Part shown: piece after piece, positions 23,511 through 36,639 of the stretch | How the letters are laid out: the number at the start of each line of letters is the position of its first letter | Numbering within the stretch: the stretch's first letter is position 1 | NCBI GenBank assembly: GCA_031308135.1 | Contig: JAHLJT010009436.1 | Location: 124,051,366-124,115,365 of the forward strand | Direction of reading: 5' to 3' | Length of the DNA stretch: 64,000 bases | From: Acheta domesticus | Lineage: Eukaryota > Arthropoda > Insecta > Orthoptera > Gryllidae | Position numbers and translations under genes: made by a program | Notes under the pieces: generated by a model | Told to the model about the DNA's origin: nothing | The model's database searches: none | What the model saw: only the letters and a program-made list of their open reading frames with translations

Positions 23511-25227
23511 TAAATGTTGCCCCCGGTCGCTGTTACTTTCCCAAAGCTATTTGACCTTTTAAAATAATCGATTATAAAATAACTTCTGCACGTTTGTTTT
23601 TTTTATACACAAATGTAATCCGTTGCGTTAGTAATGTACTTCATTTCATCTATATTGAAGCACTAAAATTTGTCCCTGTGAACTTACACTTCTGGCATAT
23701 TATACAAGCATTAAATACAATATGCCAGTTGAATAATAACAATTGTACTGGAAGTAACATCTTTAGGTGTAGTATGGCAAGATAATTTGGTATTTTTTAG
23801 TCATGTTATTAACAGAAACGCGTGTTATTTCATAACATTTCAGTCATTTCAATAAACCATACCAATTTGAAAAATTACTTTTATTTTTTTAATATTACTC
23901 CTACTCACATTTTCACGCTGTATGTTTTAAACTATGAAAACGCCGTTCTAAATTGTCTAAAATCGAAGATTAGTACCAAAAAGTAGTTTAAAATTATTGG
24001 CTTATTCATAATATTACTTCTTAAAGCGATATCCAGTAATATTTTTTAACGTGAAATACTTTCTCCTGATATGAGATGATTTGTTGATCTCAATTCACTA
24101 TACTCGCTATAGTCAATGCTCAACGGTAGCAGGAGCAACTACAACAACAATAAAACATTACAATCAATAATTGTCAGTCAAGATTTCACACACACACACT
24201 CTTATGCATAAGGACGCTCAATTACTGCACGGAAAAGTACCTGCACGCCAATACAGAGGCCAATGAAAAAGGGGCTTTCATTCAGAGAGGTAAACCTTTC
24301 CACAAAAGAAACTGTGCTCATCAAATGCACATTTTGAAACAGTAAATATAAAACGAAAAAAAACAACATTTATTAATCATTCTAAGTAATATATTCAATA
24401 CGTCAAGAATTCACTGAACTTTTATACTTTCAATACAGTTCAAATTCATAAAAGTTACACCGCATATATACAGCGAGATATAGACGAAGATTAAAATTTT
24501 GTTCCCGAGTCCCAATTTTTTTTCCAAAAAATGTCCTCCCGAGTAAGAACAGTCGGCAGCAGGTTTCCAGCGCTCTACAGAGTAATTATGTGACGTTTTC
24601 TTTGTATCGTGGCAGTACTACAACGCACGAACAATGGAAATAGAAATAGATATAAAAATTCGGCCACAATGCGACCGTAAAAGCTTTCTGAGGGAATAAA
24701 CACCTCCGACAAAACAACGCCTTATTTCTATTTCTATAATGGCAATGTCGTAAAACCACACCATTTCCTATCAGCACGACCAATGGCCGATTTCTCAAAA
24801 TTTGACCCATAGCTAGGCGCGGTCAGTCACATGGTTTGTGTTTCGCTATGGTCAATGCCCATAAGATAGTGATGTCACATTGGCAAGCTGCCCGACTTGC
24901 AGTCGCTAGTGCAAGCGCTCGACGGACGCTCTTTGATTTCAAATGTCGATATTGCTGCAATATTTTCTAATGCGTAATACCTATTTTATGATTATCTGGC
25001 AGTTGTTCAACCTATTCTAAGTACGAGCCACCACTGTTAGAAAGTTTATCCACGTACTGTATTGGGCTTAATACGATATGAAGAACAGTTCAAGCCCTCA
25101 CCAATTGAAGTTTGGTTTCAGGGTGAATCTGTGGAATGTTAGCACGGATCTAATTATTCATTTGCGTATTTACGTATTTTATTTTGGTAAAGCTCTTCTC
25201 TTTGTAAGAAAATTATTACATTGTTCT
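23511..25227. other. AT-rich noncoding stretch including the CCAAT cluster (right copy)
   Basis: Counterpart of 6771-8479. The CCAAT-type boxes recur at about 24720-24945. No gene is seen. Confidence 0.55.
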
Positions 25228-25228
25228 A

Positions 25229-25275
<47 letters not shown>

Positions 25276-25318
25276 GATTATTATTGTCATTATATTTTTA
25301 TTATTATTATTATTATAA
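25228..25318. repeat. (ATT)n microsatellite (right copy)
   Basis: Counterpart of 8480-8570, with more uninterrupted ATT units than the left copy. Confidence 0.92.
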
Positions 25319-26074
25319 AGTTTCAGCTTGAATAATTCCTGAATGTATCCACAAACATGCCTTGCCTGCCTTGTTTACCTTGCTTGCCTCCATCTCGTAA
25401 CAATAACGCAAGTCTCAATAACTTGGCGTTTCAGCTACATCTTACGCCGCCATTCGTTCTTGCCTTTTGGAACACAATTTGAAAGTCCTTAATATTGTTT
25501 ACTTTGTCGTGGAACTTAACTAATACAAAATATCATGGAACTGTTCGTTTTTCCTGGCAGCTCCCTAAATTCGACATTTTTAAAGAATTATCAGTTTTAT
25601 ATGCAGTGTCATTCTTTATAAAATATAAAATAAATAATAATTTTACGAAGAAAAAAACACATTCAACTTTATTACAGTTGTTTCAAAGCGTTAAAAATTA
25701 TAAAAGGAATATTATTCTAAAATTGTATTATATAGAGTAAGCCGTCCTGCAGACGCTGGGACCGGTCGGAACTTCGAACTTGTTTGCGCTGGAGGGTGGT
25801 GCCCCGCTGGTGAGCTATATCTGGTTGGAAATACCACGCTACCCGACGGTATGTCAGCTCCGTATCTCGCCAGGGATTATCGCCAGCGCCCGCGAGAAAT
25901 ACATGCACTACACTTGCGGGACTAATAAACTTAGCCGTTGATGCTTTCGAAATCACTAATCAGTCAATAAATCAAATCCAGACGCTGGATTCATTTACAC
26001 TAGTCTTCCTCTCCTTGAGAGCTTTCCCAAGCCACTTCTTGCACGGTCACCTAACACAGATGCGGCCTTGGCGG
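25319..26074. other. Mixed noncoding stretch (right copy)
   Basis: Counterpart of 8571-9325. No gene is supported. Confidence 0.45.
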
Positions 26075-26339
26075 TCTTGCGAGTTGTGCGGCATGTGAGT
26101 GTGCTGTGCTGCTCTACGCTGCGCGGCGTCGCGAGGCGCGAGGAGCTTCGACACCAGGCGCGCGATCCGTCATGCGAGCCGCCCAGCTGTTCAGCTGCTT
26201 CCTGATTCATTGCGCCTCTCCTCGTCGCACGGCCGCACGGCCCCTGCTCGCCGCTTCGCTCCGCGCCGCTCGCGCCGGCTCTCTCGTATGCGCTCAGACA
26301 CGCAGCAGGGGATTCTGCACGCGGACAGTTGGTCTAGCG
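26075..26339. other. CpG-rich island 4 (right copy)
   Basis: Counterpart of 9326-9590. It differs by single-base indels, mainly in C or G runs. Confidence 0.55.
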
Positions 26340-26575
26340 CAGTGGTGTCAAGGTCTTCTACTGGTGGCAGTGGCACGCGTGGTGGCACCTTAGCATGCAC
26401 GAGCTTCTCTGCGCAACTAGCGTCGGGAAAGGAAACTAGCATTAGTAACCCCGCCGTTTTACAATAGGATGGTGTTGTCTCTGGTGGCGGGGTAATGAAC
26501 TGCGTGGAGTGGCGATTTTGTCCGTGGCACTCGTGCCACGGATTCCCGCTCGTGGCATCGACCTTGACAACACTG
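26340..26575. mobile_element. hAT-like MITE (right copy)
   Basis: Counterpart of 9591-9828, with the same CAGTGGTGTCAAGGTC and CAGTGTTGTCAAGGTC inverted ends. The flanking 8-mers gtctagcg (26332-26339) and gtttagct (26576-26583) agree at 6 of 8 positions, slightly better support for a hAT target duplication than in the left copy. Confidence 0.6.
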
Positions 26576-26583
26576 GTTTAGCT

Positions 26584-28734
26584 CTTTGCCAAGATGTAGC
26601 TCTATCAGGCATGACAGTTTAGTTTGAGCAGTAGTCCTCTTCAGCGTTGCGATTTCCGATCATTGGAACACTGACTATTATTAAAGGTATTTGAAACACG
26701 CAATCATGGTTAAAAAGTAGTATACGAGGGAGGTGTCATGGAGTTTCAGATCTCCTACCCCCCCTCCAGAAGCCAGTGGATACATATTCAAAAATGTACC
26801 TTTTACAGTATTTTCTACATTAATGAAAATCATTCAATATATCAATTGTTAACGTTATAAATATTATCTACAAGTAAAAAAAATAAAATAGATTTTATAT
26901 TCAACATAAAGGAAAAATTATTTTAAGAAAACATCAAATCAATTGGTCACCTGCCCCACAGTAAAAAATCCTCATTGCGTCTCTGGTAGCCAGGGCTTTT
27001 TGTCAGTACACTTATGAAATCAATTTCAATAGAAATCAGTTTCTTCTCTGGCTAAGCAGATGGATTCCGACGGAAATGACACGCGAGTTTCAAGGCTACT
27101 GAGCACTAGACATTATCTGAAGGAATACAGGACTCACACCACATGAAAGATAGGAATACACCCTAGCTTCTTTATTACGCGTTATGTCTCATTATGAAGT
27201 TACGTTGCGATCCGAGAAGCAATAGCCAGCACGCTTGTCAATCACTGCTGAGTAACGGGTTTCATATTCCGATAATTTCAATCGTCAATTTTCCTGACTT
27301 GCCATTTTCATGTCATAATGCATCATTCGCGTCATCATTATTCTTTTATTGCAAGCACGTCCATGAGAACAGCTCAGTGAGTAAATGAAAAGTGGTTCAA
27401 GAATTTGACTTTACCAGCCTGCATCAACTCATTGTATTTCAAGCCCGTAAGCTATGTAGCAGTTAATTGACTCACAGAATGGTCCCCGTCATATCACTGT
27501 AATCAATGTGTCTGAATTCACATATTGCATAAATGCCATGGGATATTTATTAATATAATGTTAGTATCATATTTATTTAGAATTCATTACAGCTTATCGT
27601 GTTTGAGAATCGTAAAAAACATTATTTTACTGTCTTGTTTATCTACACTTATTAGGTGCATGTCTATCGTATTCAGTAGTTGATGACGTTTCATTTTTCG
27701 TGTAATTTATGTTTCTTTTTCCCACATCCTACAGTTACCTGGATATGACAATAAGTGCTGTAAACATCGATTTTTATACAATTCATTAGATAATAAAATC
27801 ATGATTAAATATTTCGGAAGTTTCGTGATTCAAGTTGCGTATGGATAATCGTAAAGGAATTTATTATTGTAAATCGTAAATGAATATTATTAAACGCAAG
27901 TTTTTGGTGGAGGAACTTTAATTTATATGAGTATTTCCAATAATAAGTACTAATATGTTTCCATGAGTACTCTCAGCGGATGAACTAAATTAAGTGAACG
28001 GAAACAAACGTTTTCTTCTTAACATTTTGAAACTTTTACAAACTTCTATGAAATATGGTGTAGTAATGTGTTACTCACGTGCAACAGCTCAACGACATGC
28101 GATAGCTTTCTTAGTCGTGGCAGGTATAGGAGTATGTGTTGTTCCTTTTAGCGATGGATATGTACGATACAATATTTATGTGTTCTACCTGTTATTGGGT
28201 GACCTCTTGGACAAGATATTTAATGCCTCTTATCTGGCTTTTCACATAAGGAACTGACTTACGCCACAGGTATATAATATGAACACCGAACGTATGTTGA
28301 GGAAAGAGGTCATTTGTCCTTTACAGTAGCTGTTGGAAATCCCAGCGTGAGGAAAAACCGCAGTACCCAATCTGTCCTTTCTAATCAGCACGTTAAACCT
28401 ACTCTGAATTCCCTGGACTCTTAACAAAGACATAATTGAAAGACAAGAATACTAATTTGTTGAATACATCTTATCCGTGTTCCCTCATATTTATACGTTC
28501 AATTCCACACCTGTCCAATGAATGGACTCATTGCATGACAACATGAAGATAACCAGAGACGGTATTGTAAATTATTTCTATAAGCCTGATAACGTGTTCT
28601 TGTGTCCTGTTTTGAATGTATCAGTACCAAAATGTATGTATATAATTATATGGCGTTCTGTGCTGATGAGTTTTCAGCGATAAAACTCTTACCTCGGATT
28701 AAATTTTGAGTCTGATTTTAGAGCGACTGTGCCT
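26584..28734. other. AT-rich noncoding stretch (right copy)
   Basis: Counterpart of 9837-11989, nearly identical. No gene is supported. Confidence 0.6.
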
Positions 28735-29135
28735 TTTCCCGAGCTAGCATGCGGCGCGGCGATTTGGGATCCGAAACCAGCGAGCATTTTGACGCAGGCG
28801 GGGGGGGGGGGCGGGGGCGTTGTGCTGAATCGTCCCGACGGGCACGTAGGCATCAATGGCGTCAGTGGCAGGGTCAGTCCCCCAGGGATGGCGCTTGGAG
28901 TGCGGGCGTGTGAGGATGGGGGGCAGCCAGTGCGCGAGCGCAGGCGAGCGACGCGTGCAGGTAAGCGCTCCGCCTACGCACCCACCCCTCCGCCCTCACC
29001 GCTTCCTCCCTCGGGGCCAGCGATCGCAATCACTGTCGGCAAACAACCTCTCTCTCCCTTCCGGCGCTTCCCTGACCACTTGCTGACATAAGCTTACGTG
29101 GTAGCGACGGGTTCGCTTGCCCCAGGGCGGGCCGT
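28735..29135. other. CpG-rich island 5 with conserved donor-like site (right copy)
   Basis: Counterpart of 11990-12395. The donor-like CAG|GTAAGC is retained (GT at 28961-28962), while the surrounding sequence has several indels. Confidence 0.4.
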
Positions 29136-31054
29136 TAGTATTTTTTAATATTAAGACAACGTTATTCAGAAATGTGGCGAGTATGTTATTTCATTTTACC
29201 AGAAAAAATGTAGAAAGTTGTGACACGATACTTTAAGAGCTTCATTCTATGGAATAGTCATTTGTTTAATCGTGATCTAAGGGAAAGGAGAGTTGGTGTG
29301 TTTTTAAGCAGCGTAATATTAGTTTGGTGGTTCAGTTATATTTTGCGCTTCATTTTTGGTCAACAGCCCTTGTTCAGAAGCAATGAGATTGCTCCAAGTC
29401 CCTTTGTGCTCTGATTTGGCAACTACGATTCCATTAATCGTATTGTAACAATTTGAGATACGAATTTCGTGTATCATGAACGATAATGGTTTACGGTACA
29501 AGTAAATATAAAAAAGTATAGTCATCAGACATAAGTCCTTTAAAAACATTGTAATATATGATGCCATAAAATGTTTCATAAGTACTATTTGTGGTAGGCA
29601 GTGTTCGACGTTAAGATAAGTGGAACATTTCGGTTGGGTCCTATTCACGTTGAACGGAATAGGCATACAATGCTTAATGGTTATTCGTAAGTACGGTACT
29701 GAGCATAATTGGTTCAGGGATTCTAGATAAAACTGCTTAAATAAATATCTTAAATAAATATCTCATATTTTATTATGACTCAGTTGCTCTTTTCTCAGCT
29801 CATATATTTTTCAAATGGACAGTTCTTCTTACTGTTCCAAAATATTACTACATTTCAACACACGGCTAATTTAAGATGGTATGGTTCACAATAACTTGCG
29901 ATCAGACTTGTATTTTTTTCAAAAGGTATTTGTGTGTTCGGAGTTTTCGTTCCATAAATGTCTCACTTCCCTTTTCTCCTTTACGCATTCCTGCAGGGAT
30001 TTCCAGAATAGATACTTAACGTTCTCTTGTTCATGGTCTTGAAAAATAACAAAAATAACATAGTGACAGCGCTGATATTTCAGCGCATTGATCGTATCTT
30101 CACTTTGGTGGCAAACACTGTAACACCTCACCTAGAGAGAGAGTTCGTGATCAACGAACCTTTCAGAAGAATGAAGAAGTGTTATGTAAGTCGGCATAGT
30201 TCTATCGGAATCTTGGTTTGGCCCCTGTGAAAACAATGGCGGGGCGGAAATCTCTTATACAGATGTAAGAGAACAGTGCAATGTCGGTATGTTGCAGAAA
30301 GTTCTGTTATTCTGACCTGAGGTAACACTCCCGTAAACTACGGTTCGTCATTGCATATTTAAAAAAATATTTCGTCGTAAAGTACGAAGAAAATTTAGTT
30401 ACGTATCATATTCCATTATTATCAACTTATCATGTATGATCTTGGCATGTATTTCCTGTAATGCAATTCTTCATTCTTTAAAATTATTTAAGTAAATTCA
30501 CTTGCAGTGTATAAAATGTAAGTTCCGTATCTTTGTAAATTTTATTAAAATTGTATCTTCTACTCAAATATCTGAACGTTTTTTGAAATAAACAAACCAG
30601 GTGTTAATGCTTCGGAAAAGCTTCGCTTTAAACAGTTTAATGCTTAACTGGGTGGCTAAATGAATGAGAATTGTTACGTTGTATATACACACACAGAACA
30701 CACTCATATTAACAGTGCGCTTTCGTAAATCGTAAGGTTGTAACAGGTTTTAATTTGAGATTCGTTAGTTTTCATTAAACATTTATATTTGTATTTCATT
30801 AGAACCGAGTTATTTTTTTTCTTTACTTGTCAATGCCACCAAAAGGACAGAGGCAAGTTTCCTCACATTAGATTGCATAGTGCCATTGAAGAGCAGTAAT
30901 GACAAGATTTGTGACACTGTCAGCAATTGGCCGCGGTGTTCACGAAAACAACGCCACTTCCCATTTGAAATGACCATGTTCGGGCAAACGCAGGCGTGCA
31001 AAACGAGATAATACCAGAGAACACCTGACAATCGCGTCAGAAGATTAAAAGTTC
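29136..31054. other. AT-rich noncoding stretch (right copy)
   Basis: Counterpart of 12396-14285. No gene is supported. Confidence 0.55.
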
Positions 31055-31355
31055 CTTCTCATTTTACCAGACAAAATGACGACTACGCGCGCCCGAATGC
31101 AGCGCCGTAATGACACATGAGCGCCGAATGCTGGAGAAAGCGAAGGAACAACCGGCAATCGACGGACGATGATGATGCGCTTCGCTGTTGCACCTCACAC
31201 GACGAAGAGTTACGAGTGCGACTCCGCGCGCCACCTGCACGCCCACAAGCCTCCCCCCCCTCGCCTCGCCAAACACTGCCCCGCGCCGCTCAGCACGCCT
31301 ACGCAGGGGAGAGCGGGGCGAGCGCGTTGGCAACACCGGCGCTTGAGCGAAGTTT
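31055..31355. other. CpG-rich island 6 (right copy)
   Basis: Counterpart of 14286-14585. Low-complexity frames only. Confidence 0.55.
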
Positions 31356-31428
31356 TCTTATTTTTACTTTTTCTCCCTATAATGTAATATAATAAGGGAA
31401 AGAATTGGAATCATTTCGACAATACGAT

Positions 31429-32610
31429 CTCGAATGTTCGGTCGTAAAATTCGGGTTTAAAGCTCTTTTCAGCTATAACTCAGCACACACTCCAGGATTC
31501 TGGTCTATTAGCCCTATTCCAAACATTGTTAATATTGGTGCTTGTGGAGAGGAGATAGTAGTGGAAAGGAGGGTGCAATTTTTTACCCGAAAATAGATTT
31601 ATATGTAGATGAGTGGAAGTGTCACTCATTAGTTGAAATTTGGTAAATATGTCAGGATGGATTAAGATTTGGTTGTATTGTTCCGGAGATCATTTAAATT
31701 TTTTAATCTTTGAGGTACATTTCATTAAGCCCCTGTGACATTTTAGCATTTTCTGGAAAATGACTGAAATGTTTTTCTTGATTTCTTTTACTCGAATAGA
31801 ATAGAATAGAATAAGAGCATTTATAAGATACGATTTTCATTAAAACCTTTGATATTTAGAAAATTACAAAAAATTAAAGTATTAAGGGTTTTCATTTAGA
31901 AAGAAGTTTGAGCTTCCCACTCAATCAAATTTTGTGATTTTTTTATTTAAATAAAAGGTAGTGGGTTCCTGATGTTTTATCGCTTGCTGTTGTTAGTCCG
32001 GTTTTTATTGTAAAAAGCGAATGTTGATAATATCATAAAATTATTAGAATTAACACTTATCTGCCGTCATCAGCTTTTTTTATTTTATTGCAAATATTAA
32101 CGATATATGTCAGATATTGGAAAAACCTCCAACCTTCCAATTTTGGAATCAAGTAAGTTTTAATGAAAATAGCACTAATGTCATGTAATTTAGTACGTTG
32201 TGCTCTGTCCGAACAAAACGTTTTTTAAAAAAGGATGCTGTTTTGGTGAAAATCTTGTTTACGCTTCCTTGTTTACTATTTCGCTCAAAATTTCACGAAA
32301 ACTACTGGTATCTGCGCATCTCCTAGCCTTTCCGCACCGCGTCTCGCGCCAGCACATTGGCAGCTGCGCGCGCCGGCCTGGCCTCTTTAACCACGAGCCT
32401 CAACGCATGCGATATTGGAAATGATTTTGCACGTAATTCGCTACATGCGCACTGAATATTTATTCATGGACATTGATTTAATGTATTGATTATATAATAT
32501 ATTCGTTAATTCATATGTTGAAAGAAGTACTTAACACTATGTTAAACAAGTAAAAAACAATATTTTTTTACGAAACGTAATATTTTGACTTTCCTTGTAT
32601 CATTAGACCA
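31429..32610. other. AT-rich single-copy noncoding stretch
   Basis: First sequence after the duplicated segment. Contains a short AATAG pentamer run near 31796-31812 and a small GC-rich patch near 32330-32390. No gene is supported. Confidence 0.6.
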
Positions 32611-32617
32611 CCTTGAT

Positions 32618-33000
32618 ATGGAGTCTTTTTTGATTGCCGGGAGCGAAAGTAATCATACTTGTAGTTATAAATTTAATTTGAATTGAACATAATGTATTGT
32701 GGATTTCATATTATATACATTTTCTTAGACGATTGTAATATATTCTGTTCATCTAAATCTCCAATGCTTATTACGAAGGTGACTGTAGAATATAATTTTT
32801 ATTTTGCCTTATATCGAAACATTTCTTTTGATGTCGAATTAAATTATTTATTTGGAAAACTTACTAGAAGTGCATCATCACTGCCTTCATGTAACATGTT
32901 CCATCGCTTCCAATACTTGAATAGCATTTTCTTTGGTAAATAAGATGCAATCAAAAGGGTTCGAAGAACTCATTAGGTACTTATGCTGGGAGATGTGAGT
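32618..33000 (+). repeat. Direct repeat, unit 1
   Basis: About 383 bp beginning atggagtcttttttgatt and ending gctgggagatgtgagt, repeated almost perfectly at 33553-33941. The two differ by a handful of substitutions and a TTATA-type 6-bp insertion in unit 2. The repeats flank a CpG-rich block. They lack TG...CA ends and matching flanks, so they are not convincing LTRs. A local tandem duplication or an unresolved assembly bubble is more likely. Confidence 0.92.
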
Positions 33001-33450
33001 TAGCGAAGAGGCGCCTGATCCCTGCTTTTGGGCGGTCGGGCGCGTAGGTTTCCGGCGCGCTGCTCCGCGCCCTCCCATGACGCCCCGCGGACGCCGAGAA
33101 CCTGGCGTTCCGGGCGCGCGCGCACGCCCCGCCGGCGGCCCCGGCCCGGCCCGGCCCCGGCAGGCGCCGCCGCCGCCACCGGCGGCGCCGCGCCTTTGCA
33201 CGCCCCGCCGCGCGCGCGTCCTTGCCAAGGTGACGCGCCACGGCGGCGGCGGGAGCGATGCTACTTACGTAGGTAGTGGTGACGATGGGGACAACAGCGC
33301 ACGCGGGTGTTTGTAGCGGTGACGGCGGTTGTAGGTGCGAAGCGCGGCGAATAGCGTCGGCGAGTCGACGGCTTGTGCAGCATAGAGATAGCGGTGGAGG
33401 TGACGGTGCTATTTTTGGGCGATTTTTTAGAGACATCTAGAAAGCTTTCG
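33001..33450. other. CpG-rich island between direct repeats
   Basis: Very CpG-rich core (33030-33270; ccggcccggccccgg, cgccgccgccacc) lying between the two direct repeats. Frames on both strands are Arg/Ala/Pro-rich without domains. A donor-like AAG|GTGACG occurs near 33229. Confidence 0.55.
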
Positions 33451-33552
33451 AGATCGAAACGAAATTGCTGAAGCTTATCGAATCTGAGGGTTGTGGGTTA
33501 AGGCAAAATTATAAAGTTACAAGTGAAGTCGATTATTTACTGCAATGAAAGC

Positions 33553-33941
33553 ATGGAGTCTTTTTTGATTGCCGGGAGCGAAAGTAATCATACTTGTAGT
33601 TATAAATTTAATTTGAATTGAACATAATGTTTTGTGGATTTCATATTATATACATTTTCTTAGACGATTGTAATATATTCTGTTCATCTAAATCTCCAAT
33701 GCTTATTACGAAGGTGACTGTAGAATATAATTTTTATTTTGCCTTATATTATATCGAAACATTTCTTTTGATGTCGAATTAAATTATTTATTTGGAAAAC
33801 TTACTAGAAGTGCATCATCACTGCCTTCATGTAACATGTTCCATCGCTTCCAATACTTGAATAGCATTTTCTTTGGTAAATAACATGCAATCAAAAGGGT
33901 TCCAAGAACCCATTAGGTACATTATGCTGGGAGATGTGAGT
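33553..33941 (+). repeat. Direct repeat, unit 2
   Basis: Second copy of 32618-33000, 389 bp, ending in the same gggagatgtgagt. After the repeat the sequences diverge (ttagcgaagagg after unit 1, aagagg after unit 2), compatible with a small indel followed by unrelated DNA. Confidence 0.92.
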
Positions 33942-34089
33942 AAGAGGAAACAGTTCTTAAATATGTGGCTAGTATAATTTGTAATGAAAAATAATTATTA
34001 AGGGAGGAAGTAATATTAATTTTCTCTCTGCCAAATGACTGGCGAGCAGTCGATAAAAAAAGTAATGGGCAGCATATAGTGCCGGTACA

Positions 34090-34330
34090 GTGGTAGCTGA
34101 AAGGGCGACTGTGGGTGGTTGGTGGCGGTTCATGTAGCGACGGGGTTAGCGGAGGCGGAGGCGCCAGCAGGGCCAAAGGGGCGGCGGGTGGCGTGTAGGC
34201 GGCGTTGGCGGCGGCGGGGCGAGGAGGAAGCGTCGTCGCCGGCGCCGCCCGCGTCGGCGTCGCCGCTGTCGTGCCGCCTTCGCGCGCGTGCCGCATTATG
34301 TCTCCTGTGTTCACAGCCGCCCGTGTAGGA
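34090..34330. other. CpG-rich island
   Basis: A CpG-rich block (ggcggcggggcgaggaggaag, gccggcgccgcccgcg). On the minus strand an acceptor-like tgtgaacacag precedes an open frame rich in Arg, Ala, Asp and Ser, but no domain is recognisable and all other frames are open too. It may be an exon or a promoter island; undecided. Confidence 0.45.
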
Positions 34331-35030
34331 AAGGGGCAATACGGAAGTAGTTAATTTGGTTTTTACACTAGTTTTTTTTTGTTTTCATTCCACGTAGTTA
34401 TTGGGGCGTAGTAATAAAATAGATTGTCACTGAACAATGAAACATAAAATGTACTTATGCAATCAGCGCAGATAGTGGTTACAATGAGGTGTAAATGTAA
34501 ATTAGGACACATTAAATGCATGATTGAACTTGCAAAAACTATGTTTTTGTAGTACTTTATTGTGATTCTGTAGGTCATATTAGTACGTTTGTTGGGATTT
34601 TGAATGTTCTTTATGCATAAGGGTTTGAATGTAATTGCATATAACGCAATAATTCATTGATTTTGTCTTATGTCATCATTGATTTTTCTTAAGTATAATA
34701 TTGCTACAGCCTTTTCAATGACGATCATTTACATTCCAAAAAGTTGATCAGAAATTTAATGTTTTTAATCAACCGCGACCGTTCCAAGACTCCTGAGATC
34801 GAATTTTCTGTAGGCATAGATTCAATAAGAGTCCCAATATTTTAAGAATGATGGTAGCCTGTGTCATTGTTTCGTTTTAGGTCAACCACCTTGATAAACA
34901 ACTATAAATTTTAAATTTAAACGTCCACAAGTATCCATCGGAATGTATTGTGGCTTAATTGCGTACAAGGTTTCTCCCACTTTTAGTGGAGTACGTATTT
35001 TCTCCCCCGAAAGATTCAACCTGACGACCA
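34331..35030. other. AT-rich noncoding stretch
   Basis: No gene is supported. Confidence 0.6.
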
Positions 35031-35260
35031 ACGCAGACGTCGCGAACGTCACCGATGACAGTGAAAGCAGCCTACGAGGGAGCCTGAGCGCCCTTGTTTG
35101 CGTGCTCCATTACGCAGCCGGTGACAGCGCCGAGGTGCTTAACGCCTCGCCTCGCCCGGCCCCGACGACGCTCTCCGCCTCCTTTGCAACGCCGCGAACG
35201 ACGGCAACCACCGCCGCGTTGGCGAAGGAACCATCCAAACATTTCCAATCTCAAACCGAG
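35031..35260. other. CpG-rich island
   Basis: A moderately CpG-rich block (acgcctcgcctcgcccggcc, acgacgctctccgcc). A plus-strand frame of 114 codons (34943-35287) runs through it, with an unremarkable composition and no recognised domain. Confidence 0.45.
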
Positions 35261-36639
35261 ACTGATCATATCCTGATGTCAGAATGAACGTAGCTGTAGT
35301 AACTGTAGTCTGTGTAGTGATAATTGTAATCCCCTTTGTATAAAACGCTAAGGAAAGATGACACATTGTTCCCTCTTGTAAGAAACCAAGGATACATGGT
35401 TTTGTATTACTGTTGTATGGAGAATTAACACTGCACAAATTGAAATTAAGAGTACCTTTGAAACAGACTTAACACGAAACAGTTTATTCAATTGTCATTT
35501 TCTAGTTTGAACTGGTACTTACATGTCTTTGTCTTGTACACCGTTCCCCTCAAGCTGAATCAAACAAATTTAATGAATTAAATAAACTGTAAAGTCCGTT
35601 AAATATACATACGTGACTAATACACTGAAAACAAACTTGAAATACCAATTATTTGAACGTAAATGTAAAAGGACGAACAAAAGTTGTGTAACTTTCAGTA
35701 GTGTTTAATTTTTTTGGAAAAAGTCCTTAATGTATAGTTCAACCCTGATGGTATTTTTCCCCAGTGTAATAGTCTACCTCAAGAAGCAATTTTTGTGATG
35801 CGGTATTTAATTACGTTTCATTTAATCTCAGTGATCAAAATTCTATATTAACACAAGTGCAATGTCTGAATTATCTTGGAATCTTGCAATCGACTGTCAA
35901 CCGAGTGCGTTTTTCTCAAGAGTGAGGTAGCGAGAAAGGACTCACCTCGCTCCCTAATAACACGTACCTCCTCATTGACCGCCCCGAAGGACAAGATCTT
36001 GTATTCGGTTAACACGACACGGCAACACCCGCGGCAAGTTTCTTTTTAAGAAAGTCATTTTTGAAGTTGGTATATTTAGAGTAGCGGTCGGTAATTGAGC
36101 TAGCGTGTCAGTTTCTTCCGAAGAAGGCGTCGTTTTGGTTACGCAAGATAAATTAGTTTGTGATGTCCTTGGCAAGGTTGTTTTAAGTTCACGACAAGAG
36201 TTTCCTCGTGATGAAAATAATGCGGTATACGTAAATAATTTCAAGTATTTTCAACGTTTTCCAAATATTTATTGATTTGCTTTTACTAATAAATTACTGT
36301 TAAATTAAACATTTTGAATGTAATAAGTTCGGGATGAACTCTGACTAAATGTTCTTGGAATATTTTTATTAAATATGCTTTCGTCTTCCTTTATACTTTC
36401 TCGCCCTTACTAATGTAAGAGGAGAAAGTAATCGTGCGCCGGAAAACGGGGAATTTGGTACAAAAAATCTCTTATTGTCGGGTCCTGGTAACGAAAAACT
36501 GGATAAATACTGTTCTTGTGTATAGTAAATTGCTTCCTCTCGCACGTGCTGTAGGCACAATCCATGTTGTATGGATCTCTGATACCGAAATATCGATTGA
36601 CGCCAAAACGTCTGTGGTCAACACTAGCACATAGTACCT
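35261..36639. other. AT-rich noncoding stretch
   Basis: No gene is supported. A minus-strand frame near 36410-36763 overlaps the start of the modular repeat and is not called. Confidence 0.55.

Larger units (their letters stand above)
16674..31428. repeat. Right copy of the ~14.7-kb direct duplication
   Basis: Partner of 1-14659. It begins inside the gag-like ORF1 of the retrotransposon because the window, not the duplication, starts there. Sequence to its left (15660-16673) has no visible partner only because the corresponding left-copy sequence would lie before base 1. To its right the DNA runs on seamlessly into single-copy sequence at 31429, whereas the left copy is cut by the gap. The right copy is therefore probably the more complete contig. 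Confidence 0.93.

Noticed and set aside
32625..32650. Resemblance of TTTTGATTGCCGGGAGCGAAAG to a known insect microRNA
   Set aside because: Only partial identity recalled from memory, and no hairpin precursor is visible around it.
32618..33941. LTR retrotransposon flanked by 385-bp LTRs
   Set aside because: No TG...CA termini, no matching target duplication, no primer-binding site or polypurine tract, and only 552 bp of non-gag/pol sequence inside.
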